Program-made: the position numbers and the translations under genes
Part shown: piece after piece, positions 6,720 through 12,375 of the stretch
Layout: each line of letters begins with the position of its first letter
Position numbering within the stretch: the first letter of the stretch is position 1
From: a virus
Reading direction: 5' to 3' (one strand)
IMG/VR virus record: IMGVR_UViG_3300044527_000465
Coordinates: 1-20,186 of that record
Length of the DNA stretch: 20,186 bases
Notes under the pieces: model-generated
Told to the model about the DNA's origin: nothing
The model's input: the letters and a program-made list of their open reading frames with translations, nothing else
The model's database searches: none

Positions 6720-7631
6720 ATGGATCTCCCGTTCTCTGTGGCGCAGGAGTCTCGCAACATCCACACCGTGGATCTGAAGTTCACTTCCTATGCGGATGAG
6801 TGGTGGTTCCTGCTTTCGTCAGACCGCCACCACGACAACCCACATTGCAACCGCGACCTCGAGGTGAAGCACCTGGACGAATGCGTTCAGCGCCGCGCCG
6901 GCGCGTTCTTCTTTGGAGATACTGGCTGTTTGATGCAAGGGCGGTACGACCCGCGCAGGGCGCGCCGTGGCGTTCACGAGGAGGACGAGCTAGCGACTGA
7001 CTACTTGGACAGCGTGATCCGCAACGCGGCGAAGTTCTATGCCCCGTATGCGCGGAACATCTGCTTGATCACCAGGGGCAACCATGAGCAGTCGGTACTC
7101 AAGAACTGCGACACGGACTACACCGAACGTCTTTGCGAACGCATGAGCGAACAGACGAAGCACAAGGTGTATCCCGGCGGATACGGTGGCTGGGTGCGCT
7201 TCCAATGCCATCGTCAGAGCGAACGTCACGGCCTCACGCTCAAGTATTTCCACGGAGCTGGTGGCGGCGCGCTGATGAGCCACGGCACGCTCCGCGTCCG
7301 CCGCGATGCCGCCGTGATGCCTGATGCGGACATTGTCTGCACGGGCCACATTCATCGACGGTGGATCATGCCGCTGCGGCGCGAGCGCCTGGTGGGCGAC
7401 CGTGACGGAGTGCGCGTGGTGCAGGACACCCAGCACCACATCTGCTGCGGGACGTACAAGGACGAGTTCAACGACAACTTCTCGGGCTGGGCAAACGAGT
7501 CCGGTCATCCCCCGCACGACATGGGCGCGGTGTGGATGCGTGTTTACTTCTCCCGCGAAACCTACAGGAAGCGCAGCGGCAAGATTGCGATGCGATATAC
7601 CCTCACCCCATCCTTCGTACTTACGGACTGA
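6720..7631 (+). CDS. Calcineurin-like metallophosphoesterase (303 aa)
   Basis: This is a two-metal phosphohydrolase fold, likely acting on nucleic acid or nucleotides. The motif series is complete: D35-x-H37 (SSDRHHD), G66-D67 (FFGDTG), G120-N-H122-E123, H178 (FHGAGGG) and G209-H210-I-H212 (TGHIHRRW). A frame from TTG 6681 exists, but ATG 6720 is the more natural start; the purine-rich run before it is close, so its SD is poor. It is followed two bases later by a small HExxH gene. Phage relatives can be nuclease or phosphatase components; no SbcC-like ATPase partner is visible. Confidence 0.8.
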   Translation: MDLPFSVAQESRNIHTVDLKFTSYADEWWFLLSSDRHHDNPHCNRDLEVKHLDECVQRRAGAFFFGDTGCLMQGRYDPRRARRGVHEEDELATDYLDSVIRNAAKFYAPYARNICLITRGNHEQSVLKNCDTDYTERLCERMSEQTKHKVYPGGYGGWVRFQCHRQSERHGLTLKYFHGAGGGALMSHGTLRVRRDAAVMPDADIVCTGHIHRRWIMPLRRERLVGDRDGVRVVQDTQHHICCGTYKDEFNDNFSGWANESGHPPHDMGAVWMRVYFSRETYRKRSGKIAMRYTLTPSFVLTD

Positions 7632-7633
7632 CC

Positions 7634-7915
7634 ATGCGAGTTCGACTCGGTGGCAAATACTGGACGCTGCGCTTCGCGTCGAACATGAGGGACTTCGGGG
7701 ACATGATCGACCCCGGCAAGGCCGCTGGCCGCCTCATTCGCGTGGCAACCTGGCCGTGTGAGAAGGATCGGATGGACACCACAATCCACGAGGCCATCCA
7801 CGCGATCCGCCCGGAGCTAGACGAGGAGGCCGTGGCATCGACCGCCACCGACATCGCGCACCTTCTGTGGCGGTTGGGATATCGCCGGGTCGTTAACGGC
7901 AAGCCCGTTGAGTAG
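7634..7915 (+). CDS. Small HExxH zinc-peptidase-like protein (93 aa)
   Basis: H52-E53-x-x-H56 (IHEAIHA) with a following acidic pair (ELDEEAV, E64/E65) forms a short zincin-type motif. The C-terminus LWRLGYRRV is typical of a family of small phage putative metallopeptidases. The protein begins two bases after the phosphoesterase stop, so the two are probably co-transcribed. No substrate can be named. The small size suggests a minimal catalytic domain or a non-enzymatic zinc fold. It is the last gene before the long intergenic region. Confidence 0.65.
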   Translation: MRVRLGGKYWTLRFASNMRDFGDMIDPGKAAGRLIRVATWPCEKDRMDTTIHEAIHAIRPELDEEAVASTATDIAHLLWRLGYRRVVNGKPVE

Positions 7916-7924
7916 GGGTACACT

Positions 7925-8090
7925 TGAGCTGCGGTGATGTGGGTGTAGTAGGCCGAAGGCCAAGGCGCGATTCCCACTTGTGCCGGCGCACAAGACCGTA
8001 AGGCACGACCGCCGGCGTATACAGCAATGGGGTAATGAAACCTACCGCCAGGGCAGGGCGCGATGCTGAAAGCACGCGCTGCTGTCCGCT
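7925..8090 (+). ncRNA. Candidate structured RNA between converging signals (no gene)
   Basis: Nested inverted repeats suggest a folded RNA. GTGGG (7939) pairs with CCCAC (7973) around GGCC-GAA-GGCC (7951-7961). CTTGTGC-CGGC-GCACAAG lies at 7977-7994. GCCGGCG (7982) can instead pair with CGCCGGC (8010), giving alternative folds. A long hairpin spans 8051-8087: GGGCAG with CTGTCC, GCGCG with CGCGC and TGCT with AGCA closing a GAA loop, broken only by small bulges. No convincing coding frame covers it. Strand is assumed from the neighbours. No known RNA class is recognised with confidence. Confidence 0.45.
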
Positions 8091-8130
8091 GCATCGAATG
8101 CGTCACAGATGTTCAAATATGTAGCACTTT

Positions 8131-8222
8131 CGTACACGTTATTTGGATGTGTCGATTCCGCGTACACGCGGTTTTCCGGGACCGGAAAAGAACACGGCTC
8201 GGGACTTGCGTCAACCGAGCCG
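8131..8222. promoter_or_regulatory. Operator-like cluster: CGTACACG repeats and palindromes
   Basis: CGTACACG occurs at 8131 and 8161, exactly 30 bases (about three helical turns) apart. A perfect palindrome TTTTCCGGGACCGGAAAA lies at 8172-8189, with 8-bp arms and a GA centre. CGGCTCGG (8195) and CCGAGCCG (8215) form another 8-bp inverted repeat. None is followed by a T-tract, so regulator binding is a better reading than termination. Confidence 0.45.
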
Positions 8223-8241
8223 CGCTTCCGGGGGCTAAATT

Positions 8242-8311
8242 GTCGGGCATAGGCTGCACGCGCAGACTATCGCAAAAACCATCGCCCGACGAGCGCAGGA
8301 TAGTGTATACT
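8242..8311 (+). promoter_or_regulatory. Weak candidate promoter for the replication genes
   Basis: TATACT at 8306-8311 would serve as the -10 for the gene at 8440. No good -35 lies 16-18 bases upstream (CGCCCG region), so an activator would be needed if the promoter is real. GTCGGGC (8242) and GCCCGAC (8284) form a 7-bp inverted repeat just upstream, enclosing a smaller CTGC-ACGC-GCAG hairpin; this may be the control site. Confidence 0.35.
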
Positions 8312-8342
8312 CCGATCCAACGCAACCCGATGTGGGTGGCGA

Positions 8343-8408
8343 GAGCGGCTGGCGCTGCTCAACATCTCGAAAACCGTGGGCGGGGCGGGTCAAGCCCGCC
8401 AGCCGCTC
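8343..8408 (+). promoter_or_regulatory. Leader hairpin before the DUF1376 gene
   Basis: GAGCGGCTGGCG (8343-8354) is perfectly complementary to CGCCAGCCGCTC (8397-8408), twelve base pairs. Inside it GGCGGG and CCCGCC can pair as a competing stem. The structure ends 31 bases before the start codon and would be in the transcript from the -10 at 8306. It could control translation or stabilise the leader; no known riboswitch is recognised. Confidence 0.45.
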
Positions 8409-8439
8409 CCCGCCTCGCCCCGGTCCTATGGGAGTTTCC

Positions 8440-8970
8440 ATGTCCACGCCTTGGTTCCCTTTCTACGCCTCCGACTTCTACGCAAGTACGGCGGCGTGGC
8501 CTCCCGATTGGGTAGGCGGTTACATCCGCCTGCTGTCGTTCGCCTGGATGAACGGCGGCATTCCCAACGACCGCGAGGCCATCAACCGCATTGCTGGCGG
8601 ACTGACCGATGCCGGGTGGATCGCCATTTGCGCCCGTCTGACGCTCGCAGACGGTGACCGTGACGGTGACCGCCACGGTGAGCGTGAGCAAAGGTGGGTG
8701 CATCCGCGCATGGAGCGGGAGCGGGAACGCACCGACACCATCCGCAAGGCGCGCCAGGATGCGGCGGCAGCCACCAATAGGAAGCGACAGGACGGTGACC
8801 GTCACGCTGACCGTACCGCTGACCGCCACGGTGAGCGCACCGCTGACCGGGGCGTAACTACAACCACAACCACAGATATCCAACCCCCCATAGCCCCCCC
8901 TTCAAAGGGGGGGCGGGTTGGTAAGAATCGAAGAGACCGGAACAGAGACCTGAATCAACCGCAATGGTGA
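8440..8970 (+). CDS. DUF1376-type replication-associated protein with charged repeats (176 aa)
   Basis: The N-terminus (WFPFYASDFYAST, then GGYIRLLSFAWMNGGIPND and INRIAGG) matches the DUF1376 domain found at the start of phage replication-initiation proteins. After residue 70 come Asp/Arg/His-rich tetrapeptide repeats (DGDR, HGER, TADR), encoded by 12-bp DNA repeats, an Arg/Glu helix, and a disordered tail with a hexathreonine run. GGGAG five bases before ATG 8440 sets the start; an ATG 12 bases earlier is less well placed. The C-terminal half looks like repeat DNA forced open as coding sequence. A role in replication initiation is inferred from the domain and from the DNA repeats. Confidence 0.7.
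   Translation: MSTPWFPFYASDFYASTAAWPPDWVGGYIRLLSFAWMNGGIPNDREAINRIAGGLTDAGWIAICARLTLADGDRDGDRHGEREQRWVHPRMERERERTDTIRKARQDAAAATNRKRQDGDRHADRTADRHGERTADRGVTTTTTTDIQPPIAPPSKGGRVGKNRRDRNRDLNQPQW
8650..8685 (+). repeat. Iteron-like 12-bp tandem repeats, cluster 1 (3 copies)
   Basis: GACGGTGACCGT, GACGGTGACCGC and CACGGTGAGCGT follow head to tail within the DUF1376 gene. The unit is 12 bp, so it keeps the reading frame (D-G-D-R type tetrapeptides). Confidence 0.8.
8791..8850 (+). repeat. Iteron-like 12-bp tandem repeats, cluster 2 (5 copies)
   Basis: Five head-to-tail copies share the pattern xxCGsTGAsCGn: GACGGTGACCGT, CACGCTGACCGT, ACCGCTGACCGC, CACGGTGAGCGC, ACCGCTGACCGG. The first copy is identical to the first copy of the cluster 130 bases upstream. 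This resembles replication-origin iterons inside an initiator gene, as in lambda O, but the origin function is inference. Confidence 0.8.
8881..8920. repeat. C7/G7 hairpin inside the end of the DUF1376 gene
   Basis: Seven C (8894-8900) and seven G (8907-8913) surround TTCAAA, and outer arms CAACCC/GGGTTG (8881, 8915) extend the pairing. No T-tract follows and 50 coding bases remain, so it is not a normal terminator. It follows the 12-bp repeats and could be part of the same origin-like region. Confidence 0.5.
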
Positions 8971-8983
8971 CGAGGAGACCGAC

Positions 8984-9439
8984 ATGGAAACGATTACCTG
9001 GAACGACAACAAGATCCTGATGGGGAAGCTTTGGCCCCGGTGGCAGCCCTCCCCGGAGGAGGCTTCGATCCTGAACCGCAAGTGGGGGTCGCTGCATCAA
9101 GACAAGCTGCGTGACTGCATCGAGCAGCACAAGCTCGTCCGCAGCAGCAGGCCCGACATTGCGGCCATCCACAAGGCCTACTGCGCGATCACCCCAGCGG
9201 CCGCGGAAATCGCGGGACGGTCGGAGGTGGAGGCCACGCGCAGGAACGCCAGCGCCGTTCAAGGCCCGACCGCGCAGGACTACGCGGATTGGGATGCGTG
9301 GGCCAAGGGGGTGCTATCGACCGCGACCCGGCAGGAGATCGAAGCGGCCCAAGAGCGCCTGGGCATCAGCCCGGACACGCACCGCGTACTGGCGGTCGCG
9401 CTGGACTATTGCCGCAAGAACCCGCCACCACGGAGGTAG
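8984..9439 (+). CDS. Hypothetical protein downstream of the replication gene (151 aa)
   Basis: GAGGAG six bases before the ATG gives a firm start. The protein is helical: an N-terminal Trp-rich segment (LMGKLWPRWQPSPEE) is followed by IHKAYCAI-type helices, an Ala/Arg-rich middle and a helix (QEIEAAQERLGIS) near the C-terminus. The WPRWxPSxEE..... pattern is like that of phage proteins next to replication initiators, where helicase-loader or replisome accessory roles are common, but no motif proves it. Confidence 0.6.
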   Translation: METITWNDNKILMGKLWPRWQPSPEEASILNRKWGSLHQDKLRDCIEQHKLVRSSRPDIAAIHKAYCAITPAAAEIAGRSEVEATRRNASAVQGPTAQDYADWDAWAKGVLSTATRQEIEAAQERLGISPDTHRVLAVALDYCRKNPPPRR

Positions 9440-9443
9440 ACTC

Positions 9444-9749
9444 ATGGGCATGGGCAAGCGCCGGCGCGTCGCCGCCATCCTCCTGTCGGGCTTCGATGAC
9501 TGCCTCCTCGGGGTGTCCTACCCCCGCAGCGGGGAGCGCGGCATCCCGGTCGCCGTCTACTCGGCGGACATGATCGCAGCTCGCTTGCGGGACAATGACG
9601 GCATGAGCCACCGCGATGCGAAGGCGTTCGTGGCCGATCAGATCGAGCAGGAGTGGCTTGGGGCCGGAACGCCCCGGATTGTGTGGGCGGCGACCGCCAA
9701 CGACTTCGGGGTGGCCGAAGATCCCCCAGCGCCGCCGCAAGCCGCCTAG
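9444..9749 (+). CDS. Hypothetical phage protein (101 aa)
   Basis: GGAGG seven bases upstream supports ATG 9444, four bases after the previous stop. The sequence AAILLSGFDDCLLGVSY with GIPVAVYSADMIAARL and HRDAKAFVADQIEQEWLG reads as a compact alpha/beta protein, with a Pro/Ala tail. Similar short proteins with an ILLSGFDDALIGV-type start are common in phages, but their function is not known to me. It is the last gene before an intergenic region with regulatory sites. Confidence 0.65.
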   Translation: MGMGKRRRVAAILLSGFDDCLLGVSYPRSGERGIPVAVYSADMIAARLRDNDGMSHRDAKAFVADQIEQEWLGAGTPRIVWAATANDFGVAEDPPAPPQAA

Positions 9750-9810
9750 GTTGCCCCAGGACGCGCCCGCGCTGCCCGGACAGCCCCAGGGGCATCCTGC
9801 GCCCCCTGCC

Positions 9811-9854
9811 CCGTAGGGGCCATCCTACGGCCTCAAATAATTCTTGGAATTATT
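9811..9854. repeat. Two inverted repeats upstream of the 9867 promoter
   Basis: CCGTAGG (9811) and CCTACGG (9824) can form a 7-bp stem with a six-base loop. AATAATTC-TTG-GAATTATT (9836-9854) is a perfect AT-rich inverted repeat in an otherwise GC-rich area, 12 bases before a -35 box. The first may end the upstream transcript, although no T-tract follows directly. The second looks like a regulator-binding site. Confidence 0.5.
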
Positions 9855-9866
9855 GATGTTACCCCC

Positions 9867-9925
9867 TTGACGGCTGTATATGGAGGGGTATCATCCTTGT
9901 GCCGTATGGATGCACGTTGCGGAAG
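9867..9925 (+). promoter_or_regulatory. Promoter with leader element for the 9964 gene
   Basis: TTGACG (9867-9872) and TATCAT (9889-9894) are 16 bases apart. GCACGTTGCGGAAG (9912-9925) starts 17 bases after the -10, as at the minus-strand operon promoter. A small hairpin TGCCAC-CAA-GTGGCA lies further down the leader before the AGAGAGG ribosome-binding site. Confidence 0.75.
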
Positions 9926-9963
9926 TACGGTAATGCCACCAAGTGGCAGAGAGGAACGTGTCC

Positions 9964-10212
9964 ATGAGAAAGGCACACGCAGTCATCGTCGCGCAGCCTG
10001 AAGCTGCAACCGTTGTTTCAAACGCCATCGCTACCTTGCATTGCATGGCGGAGTACGGGAAAACGATGGTCTCGGAGCAGTTTGAACTGGCCGCACGGCT
10101 GGCAGACCTTCGCAAGACCGAAACCGTTCTCCAGGCTCTGCTTGCAGAAATCAGCAAGAGGCGCGTGGAACTTGAAACACGGCAGCGCAGCATGGCAAAC
10201 CCGCGATGGTGA
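9964..10212 (+). CDS. Small helical protein in its own transcription unit (82 aa)
   Basis: The protein starts with a short strand (RKAHAVIVAQPEAATVV) and continues as a long amphipathic helix with heptad-like spacing (FELAARLADLRKTETVLQAL, then LAEISKRRVELETRQ), so a coiled-coil dimer is likely. A dedicated promoter and a strong terminator five bases past the stop frame it, which is rare among the coupled genes here and suggests separate and perhaps strong early expression. The leader carries the shared GCACGTTGCG element. Function is not recognised. Confidence 0.65.
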   Translation: MRKAHAVIVAQPEAATVVSNAIATLHCMAEYGKTMVSEQFELAARLADLRKTETVLQALLAEISKRRVELETRQRSMANPRW

Positions 10213-10216
10213 ACAG

Positions 10217-10250
10217 GGCCGGCCCCCTTTGGGGGGTCGGCCTTCCTGTT
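10217..10250 (+). terminator. Rho-independent terminator after the 9964 gene
   Basis: GGCCGGCCCCC pairs with GGGGGTCGGCC (11 pairs, one G-U) around a TTTG loop, followed by the T-rich TTCCTGTT. It lies directly after the stop at 10212. Confidence 0.8.
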
Positions 10251-10280
10251 TCCAAGACTCTCGTTTTAACCTTACCACCC

Positions 10281-10640
10281 ATGATCACCGCACAAACACC
10301 CATCGACTCCGACCCCGTGCATCAGATGCTCTCCACCCGCGCCCTGCACGTTCTCATGATTGGGCAGGCCATCCCTACCGTGGGCGACCTTGCCGCCGTT
10401 GACCGCGCCACCGCAGCCAAGTGGCGGCAATGCGGCGCGGTCACCCTGGCCGAATTTGACCGCCTCCTGCGCTCCGCAGGACTGTGGTGGGGTGGGCAGC
10501 ATTCAGGCGACATCGAAGCCGTCCGCGCCCGCCTCAAGGAACTCGAGGAGGCCAACGCTGTCCTGCGCGCCATGCTTGCCCCCAACACGCTGGCGGCCTT
10601 CGACCGCTACACGCAGCTCGTCAAGGAGTACGCGCAATGA
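10281..10640 (+). CDS. RNA polymerase alpha-CTD-like protein with coiled coil (119 aa)
   Basis: Residues 17-70 (LSTRALHVLM, then IPTVGDLAAV, then GAVTLAEFDRLLRSAGL) follow the helix-hairpin pattern of the RNA polymerase alpha C-terminal domain (LSVRxxNxL…TVGDL…GxxSLxEIxxxLxxxGL). A helix with coiled-coil character (IEAVRARLKELEEANAVLRA) comes after it. A free alpha-CTD-like unit could bind promoter DNA or host polymerase. There is no clear SD before ATG 10281; the bases just upstream are TTACCACCC, so leaderless or weak initiation is possible. It begins a run of genes joined by ATGA overlaps. Confidence 0.6.
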   Translation: MITAQTPIDSDPVHQMLSTRALHVLMIGQAIPTVGDLAAVDRATAAKWRQCGAVTLAEFDRLLRSAGLWWGGQHSGDIEAVRARLKELEEANAVLRAMLAPNTLAAFDRYTQLVKEYAQ

Positions 10641-10909
10641 AGCACAAGCGCACAGGCCGCCGGCGCGGCTACGCCGACCTCTTCGACCGCGTCATCTACC
10701 TGGTGGTGCAGACCGACAAGGGCATCTACCCCACCCGCCTCGCCCTCTCCACGGTTTGGGGATGCAGCCCCAGGGCCGTCTCCCACCTCGTGGACCACGC
10801 CAAGCACACTTACGGAGTGCGCGTGCGCTCCGTCACCGAACGCAACCGGGGCTACGAACTCGTCAGCCCCGGTGTCCTCAACCTCAACGCCCTCAAGGAG
10901 CGCGCATGA
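10637..10909 (+). CDS. Winged-helix DNA-binding protein (90 aa)
   Basis: A basic N-terminus (KHKRTGRRRG) precedes a winged helix: YPTRLALSTVWGCSPRAVSH is the HTH, and YGVRVRSVTERNRGYELVSP is the wing with the conserved RGYEL turn. This matches HTH_11-like regulator domains without an effector domain. The ATG overlaps the previous stop (ATGA), linking it to the alpha-CTD-like gene; together they could form a small transcription-control pair. That pairing is inference. Confidence 0.7.
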   Translation: MKHKRTGRRRGYADLFDRVIYLVVQTDKGIYPTRLALSTVWGCSPRAVSHLVDHAKHTYGVRVRSVTERNRGYELVSPGVLNLNALKERA

Positions 10910-11205
10910 TCGAACTACCGGAAAACCTTCTGCCATTTGAGCGCAACCGAATCAATGACCTACGCAAACTTGCCGACAAGGCCGGACCAGCGACCGCGTT
11001 TGCGGCGGAACAAGTGGTGTCCATGCTTGTCAAATCGTTGCAATACAACTGGGAATCCGCCGCCAAGCACCGCGCCGAGCGCGACCGCCTGGAATCCATC
11101 ATCGTGCGCCTTGGCGGCGGGTTCGACCGCCGCGGCCTTGAGGGCGAACCCCGCGGCATCATGGTGCAGCACGGCATTCACACCGTGGTGGAGGACTCCC
11201 GATGA
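10906..11205 (+). CDS. Hypothetical helical protein (99 aa)
   Basis: ATG 10906 overlaps the stop of the winged-helix gene. The chain is mainly helical (ERNRINDLRKLADKAG, EQVVSMLVKSLQYNWES, KHRAERDRLESIIVRLGG), followed by a Gly/Arg loop and a short strand (IHTVVED). Coiled-coil association is possible. No family is recognised. Its stop overlaps the truncated methyltransferase start (ATGA). Confidence 0.6.
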   Translation: MIELPENLLPFERNRINDLRKLADKAGPATAFAAEQVVSMLVKSLQYNWESAAKHRAERDRLESIIVRLGGGFDRRGLEGEPRGIMVQHGIHTVVEDSR

Positions 11206-11435
11206 ATCTGTATTCCCTGCCGGAAATGGAAATCAACGGTAGCGATGAGGTCTACACCCCGCCGTGTTTGTTTGAGCGCCTTGGACTGACATTTGACATC
11301 GATGTCTGCGCGCCAACTGGCGGCCTTCCGTGGATACCAGCAACTCGGCATTTCTCGATTGCCGAAAACGCCATTGCAGAGAAAAGTGCGTTTCGCAACG
11401 AGATCGAGCGCCAAGGCGCAAGGATACGCCAATGA
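11202..11435 (+). pseudogene. Truncated phage Dam-type N6-adenine methyltransferase (77 aa)
   Basis: Residues 14-57 (SDEVYTPPCLFERLGL, FDIDVCAPTGGLPWIPA, RHFSIAEN) match the N-terminus of phage DNA N6-adenine methyltransferases (Dam, PF05869 type). The rest of the enzyme, including the catalytic NPPY motif, is missing. After about residue 58 the sequence becomes an unrelated tail (EKSAFRNEIERQGARIRQ) and stops exactly at the start of the AT-rich next gene. A full enzyme is roughly twice this length or more. It is probably a remnant left when the foreign gene arrived. It may still be translated, since its ATGA coupling remains. Confidence 0.7.
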
Positions 11436-12283
11436 ATGCAAAATCATTGTTTGATCGAATTCCCCACACAGTTGCCGCGATGCCGCTAAATCCACGCAGT
11501 ATTCACGTTCGGCAAGTTAACAGTAGTGACATGTTGGAAATGCAAAGGTGCATGTCAAAGGCCGTTTGGCGTCCGGCTCCAGGAAGAAAACTTGCATTTT
11601 TTGTACAACACGATGATGTATTGATTGGACTTATATTTCTTGCATCACCAGTCATAAATCTTGGAGTACGCGACAAATACTTGAACCTTCCCAAAGAACC
11701 AACGGAACGTGGTAGGGCATTGAGGTCAATCATGGATTTGTCTGTATGCGTCGGATCCCAACCATTGGCTTGGCATTGGAATATTGGGAAATTATGCGCA
11801 ATGCTTGCAACGACCCTTGTAGATGAATTTACGTCTAGGTACGGAGATCCGTTATTGTGGGTGACAACAACCTCCCTGTATGGACGTGGATGTCAATACA
11901 ACAGGATTTATAAGTTTCTTGGATATACAAAAGGTTACGGACATGAACATATTGATGATTGGGAATATTCACGAATGCTTTCGTGGATGCGCGACAACAA
12001 AATCCCAATTCCATCATGCCGATTTGGTGAAGGATCAAATCCAAGAATGCGACGCATTGCTGCATACCGAAAGGCGTCACAAAACCGTGAGATTCATTTA
12101 AAGCACGGTCATCAACGCGGCGTGTACATCCATGCTGCACTATCAACTTCCAAGCGCGCTGAAATTATCAATGCTTGGTATGAAAGATGGGGGTATCCGC
12201 GATGGACAAGGACGCAATACATGTGTCCTCCATACAATCACGGTCTGCATGAAGATGTCAATATTCTTGAACGGGGGACATAA
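11432..12283 (+). CDS. DUF4338 (DruA-like) protein, AT-rich foreign gene (283 aa)
   Basis: DUF4338 is the family of DruA, a component of the Druantia anti-phage systems; its activity is not established here. The family blocks are visible: VLIGLIFLASPVINLGVRD (63-81), a GKLCAMLAT helix, and LWVTTTSLYGRG with CQYNRIYKFLGYTKGYGHEHI (about 142-174, split here). The gene is far more AT-rich than its neighbours; one 60-base line (11581-11640) has 18 G+C against 41 in a line of the terminase gene (13621-13680). It starts with AAGGA seven bases upstream and overlaps the truncated methyltransferase stop (ATGA). It looks like a late acquisition, carried as an anti-competitor or accessory gene. No DruB-E partners are present. 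Confidence 0.75.
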   Translation: MNAKSLFDRIPHTVAAMPLNPRSIHVRQVNSSDMLEMQRCMSKAVWRPAPGRKLAFFVQHDDVLIGLIFLASPVINLGVRDKYLNLPKEPTERGRALRSIMDLSVCVGSQPLAWHWNIGKLCAMLATTLVDEFTSRYGDPLLWVTTTSLYGRGCQYNRIYKFLGYTKGYGHEHIDDWEYSRMLSWMRDNKIPIPSCRFGEGSNPRMRRIAAYRKASQNREIHLKHGHQRGVYIHAALSTSKRAEIINAWYERWGYPRWTRTQYMCPPYNHGLHEDVNILERGT

Positions 12284-12375
12284 TGAACGTCGATCACGAG
12301 AAGCGCGAGTTGACGAAAGAAGGGGCGGAGTGCGCCCCTCGACCCATGCCGCCCATCCTGAAAGGAATGCGATGA
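12283..12375 (+). CDS. Small polar peptide between coupled genes (30 aa)
   Basis: The ATG at 12283 overlaps the stop of the DUF4338 gene (TAATG), with GGGGG five bases upstream. The frame encodes a charged, Pro-rich peptide (MNVDHEKRELTKEGAECAP, then RPMPPILKGMR) whose stop overlaps the next ATG (ATGA). Base composition is back to the phage's GC-rich type. There is no recognisable domain. It may be a real small protein or the residue of a longer gene. Confidence 0.4.
   Translation: MNVDHEKRELTKEGAECAPRPMPPILKGMR

Noticed and set aside
7925-8090. tRNA or IscB/TnpB guide RNA
   Set aside because: No cloverleaf, anticodon arm or T-arm could be built. The likeness to omega RNA is a few bases only, and no matching nuclease gene is in the window.
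8318-8328. Fourth copy of the GCACGTTGCG leader element after the 8306 promoter
   Set aside because: Only CGCAAC is shared, in the opposite orientation; too short to count.
8063-8515. Open frames across the gene-free region on both strands
   Set aside because: No SD or domain, low-complexity translations, and overlap with clear inverted repeats and the start of the DUF1376 gene.
8650-8850. CRISPR array
   Set aside because: The 12-bp units are directly contiguous with no spacers and are part of a coding frame.
8881-8920. Terminator after the DUF1376 gene
   Set aside because: The hairpin is strong but lies inside the coding region and lacks a T-tract on either side.
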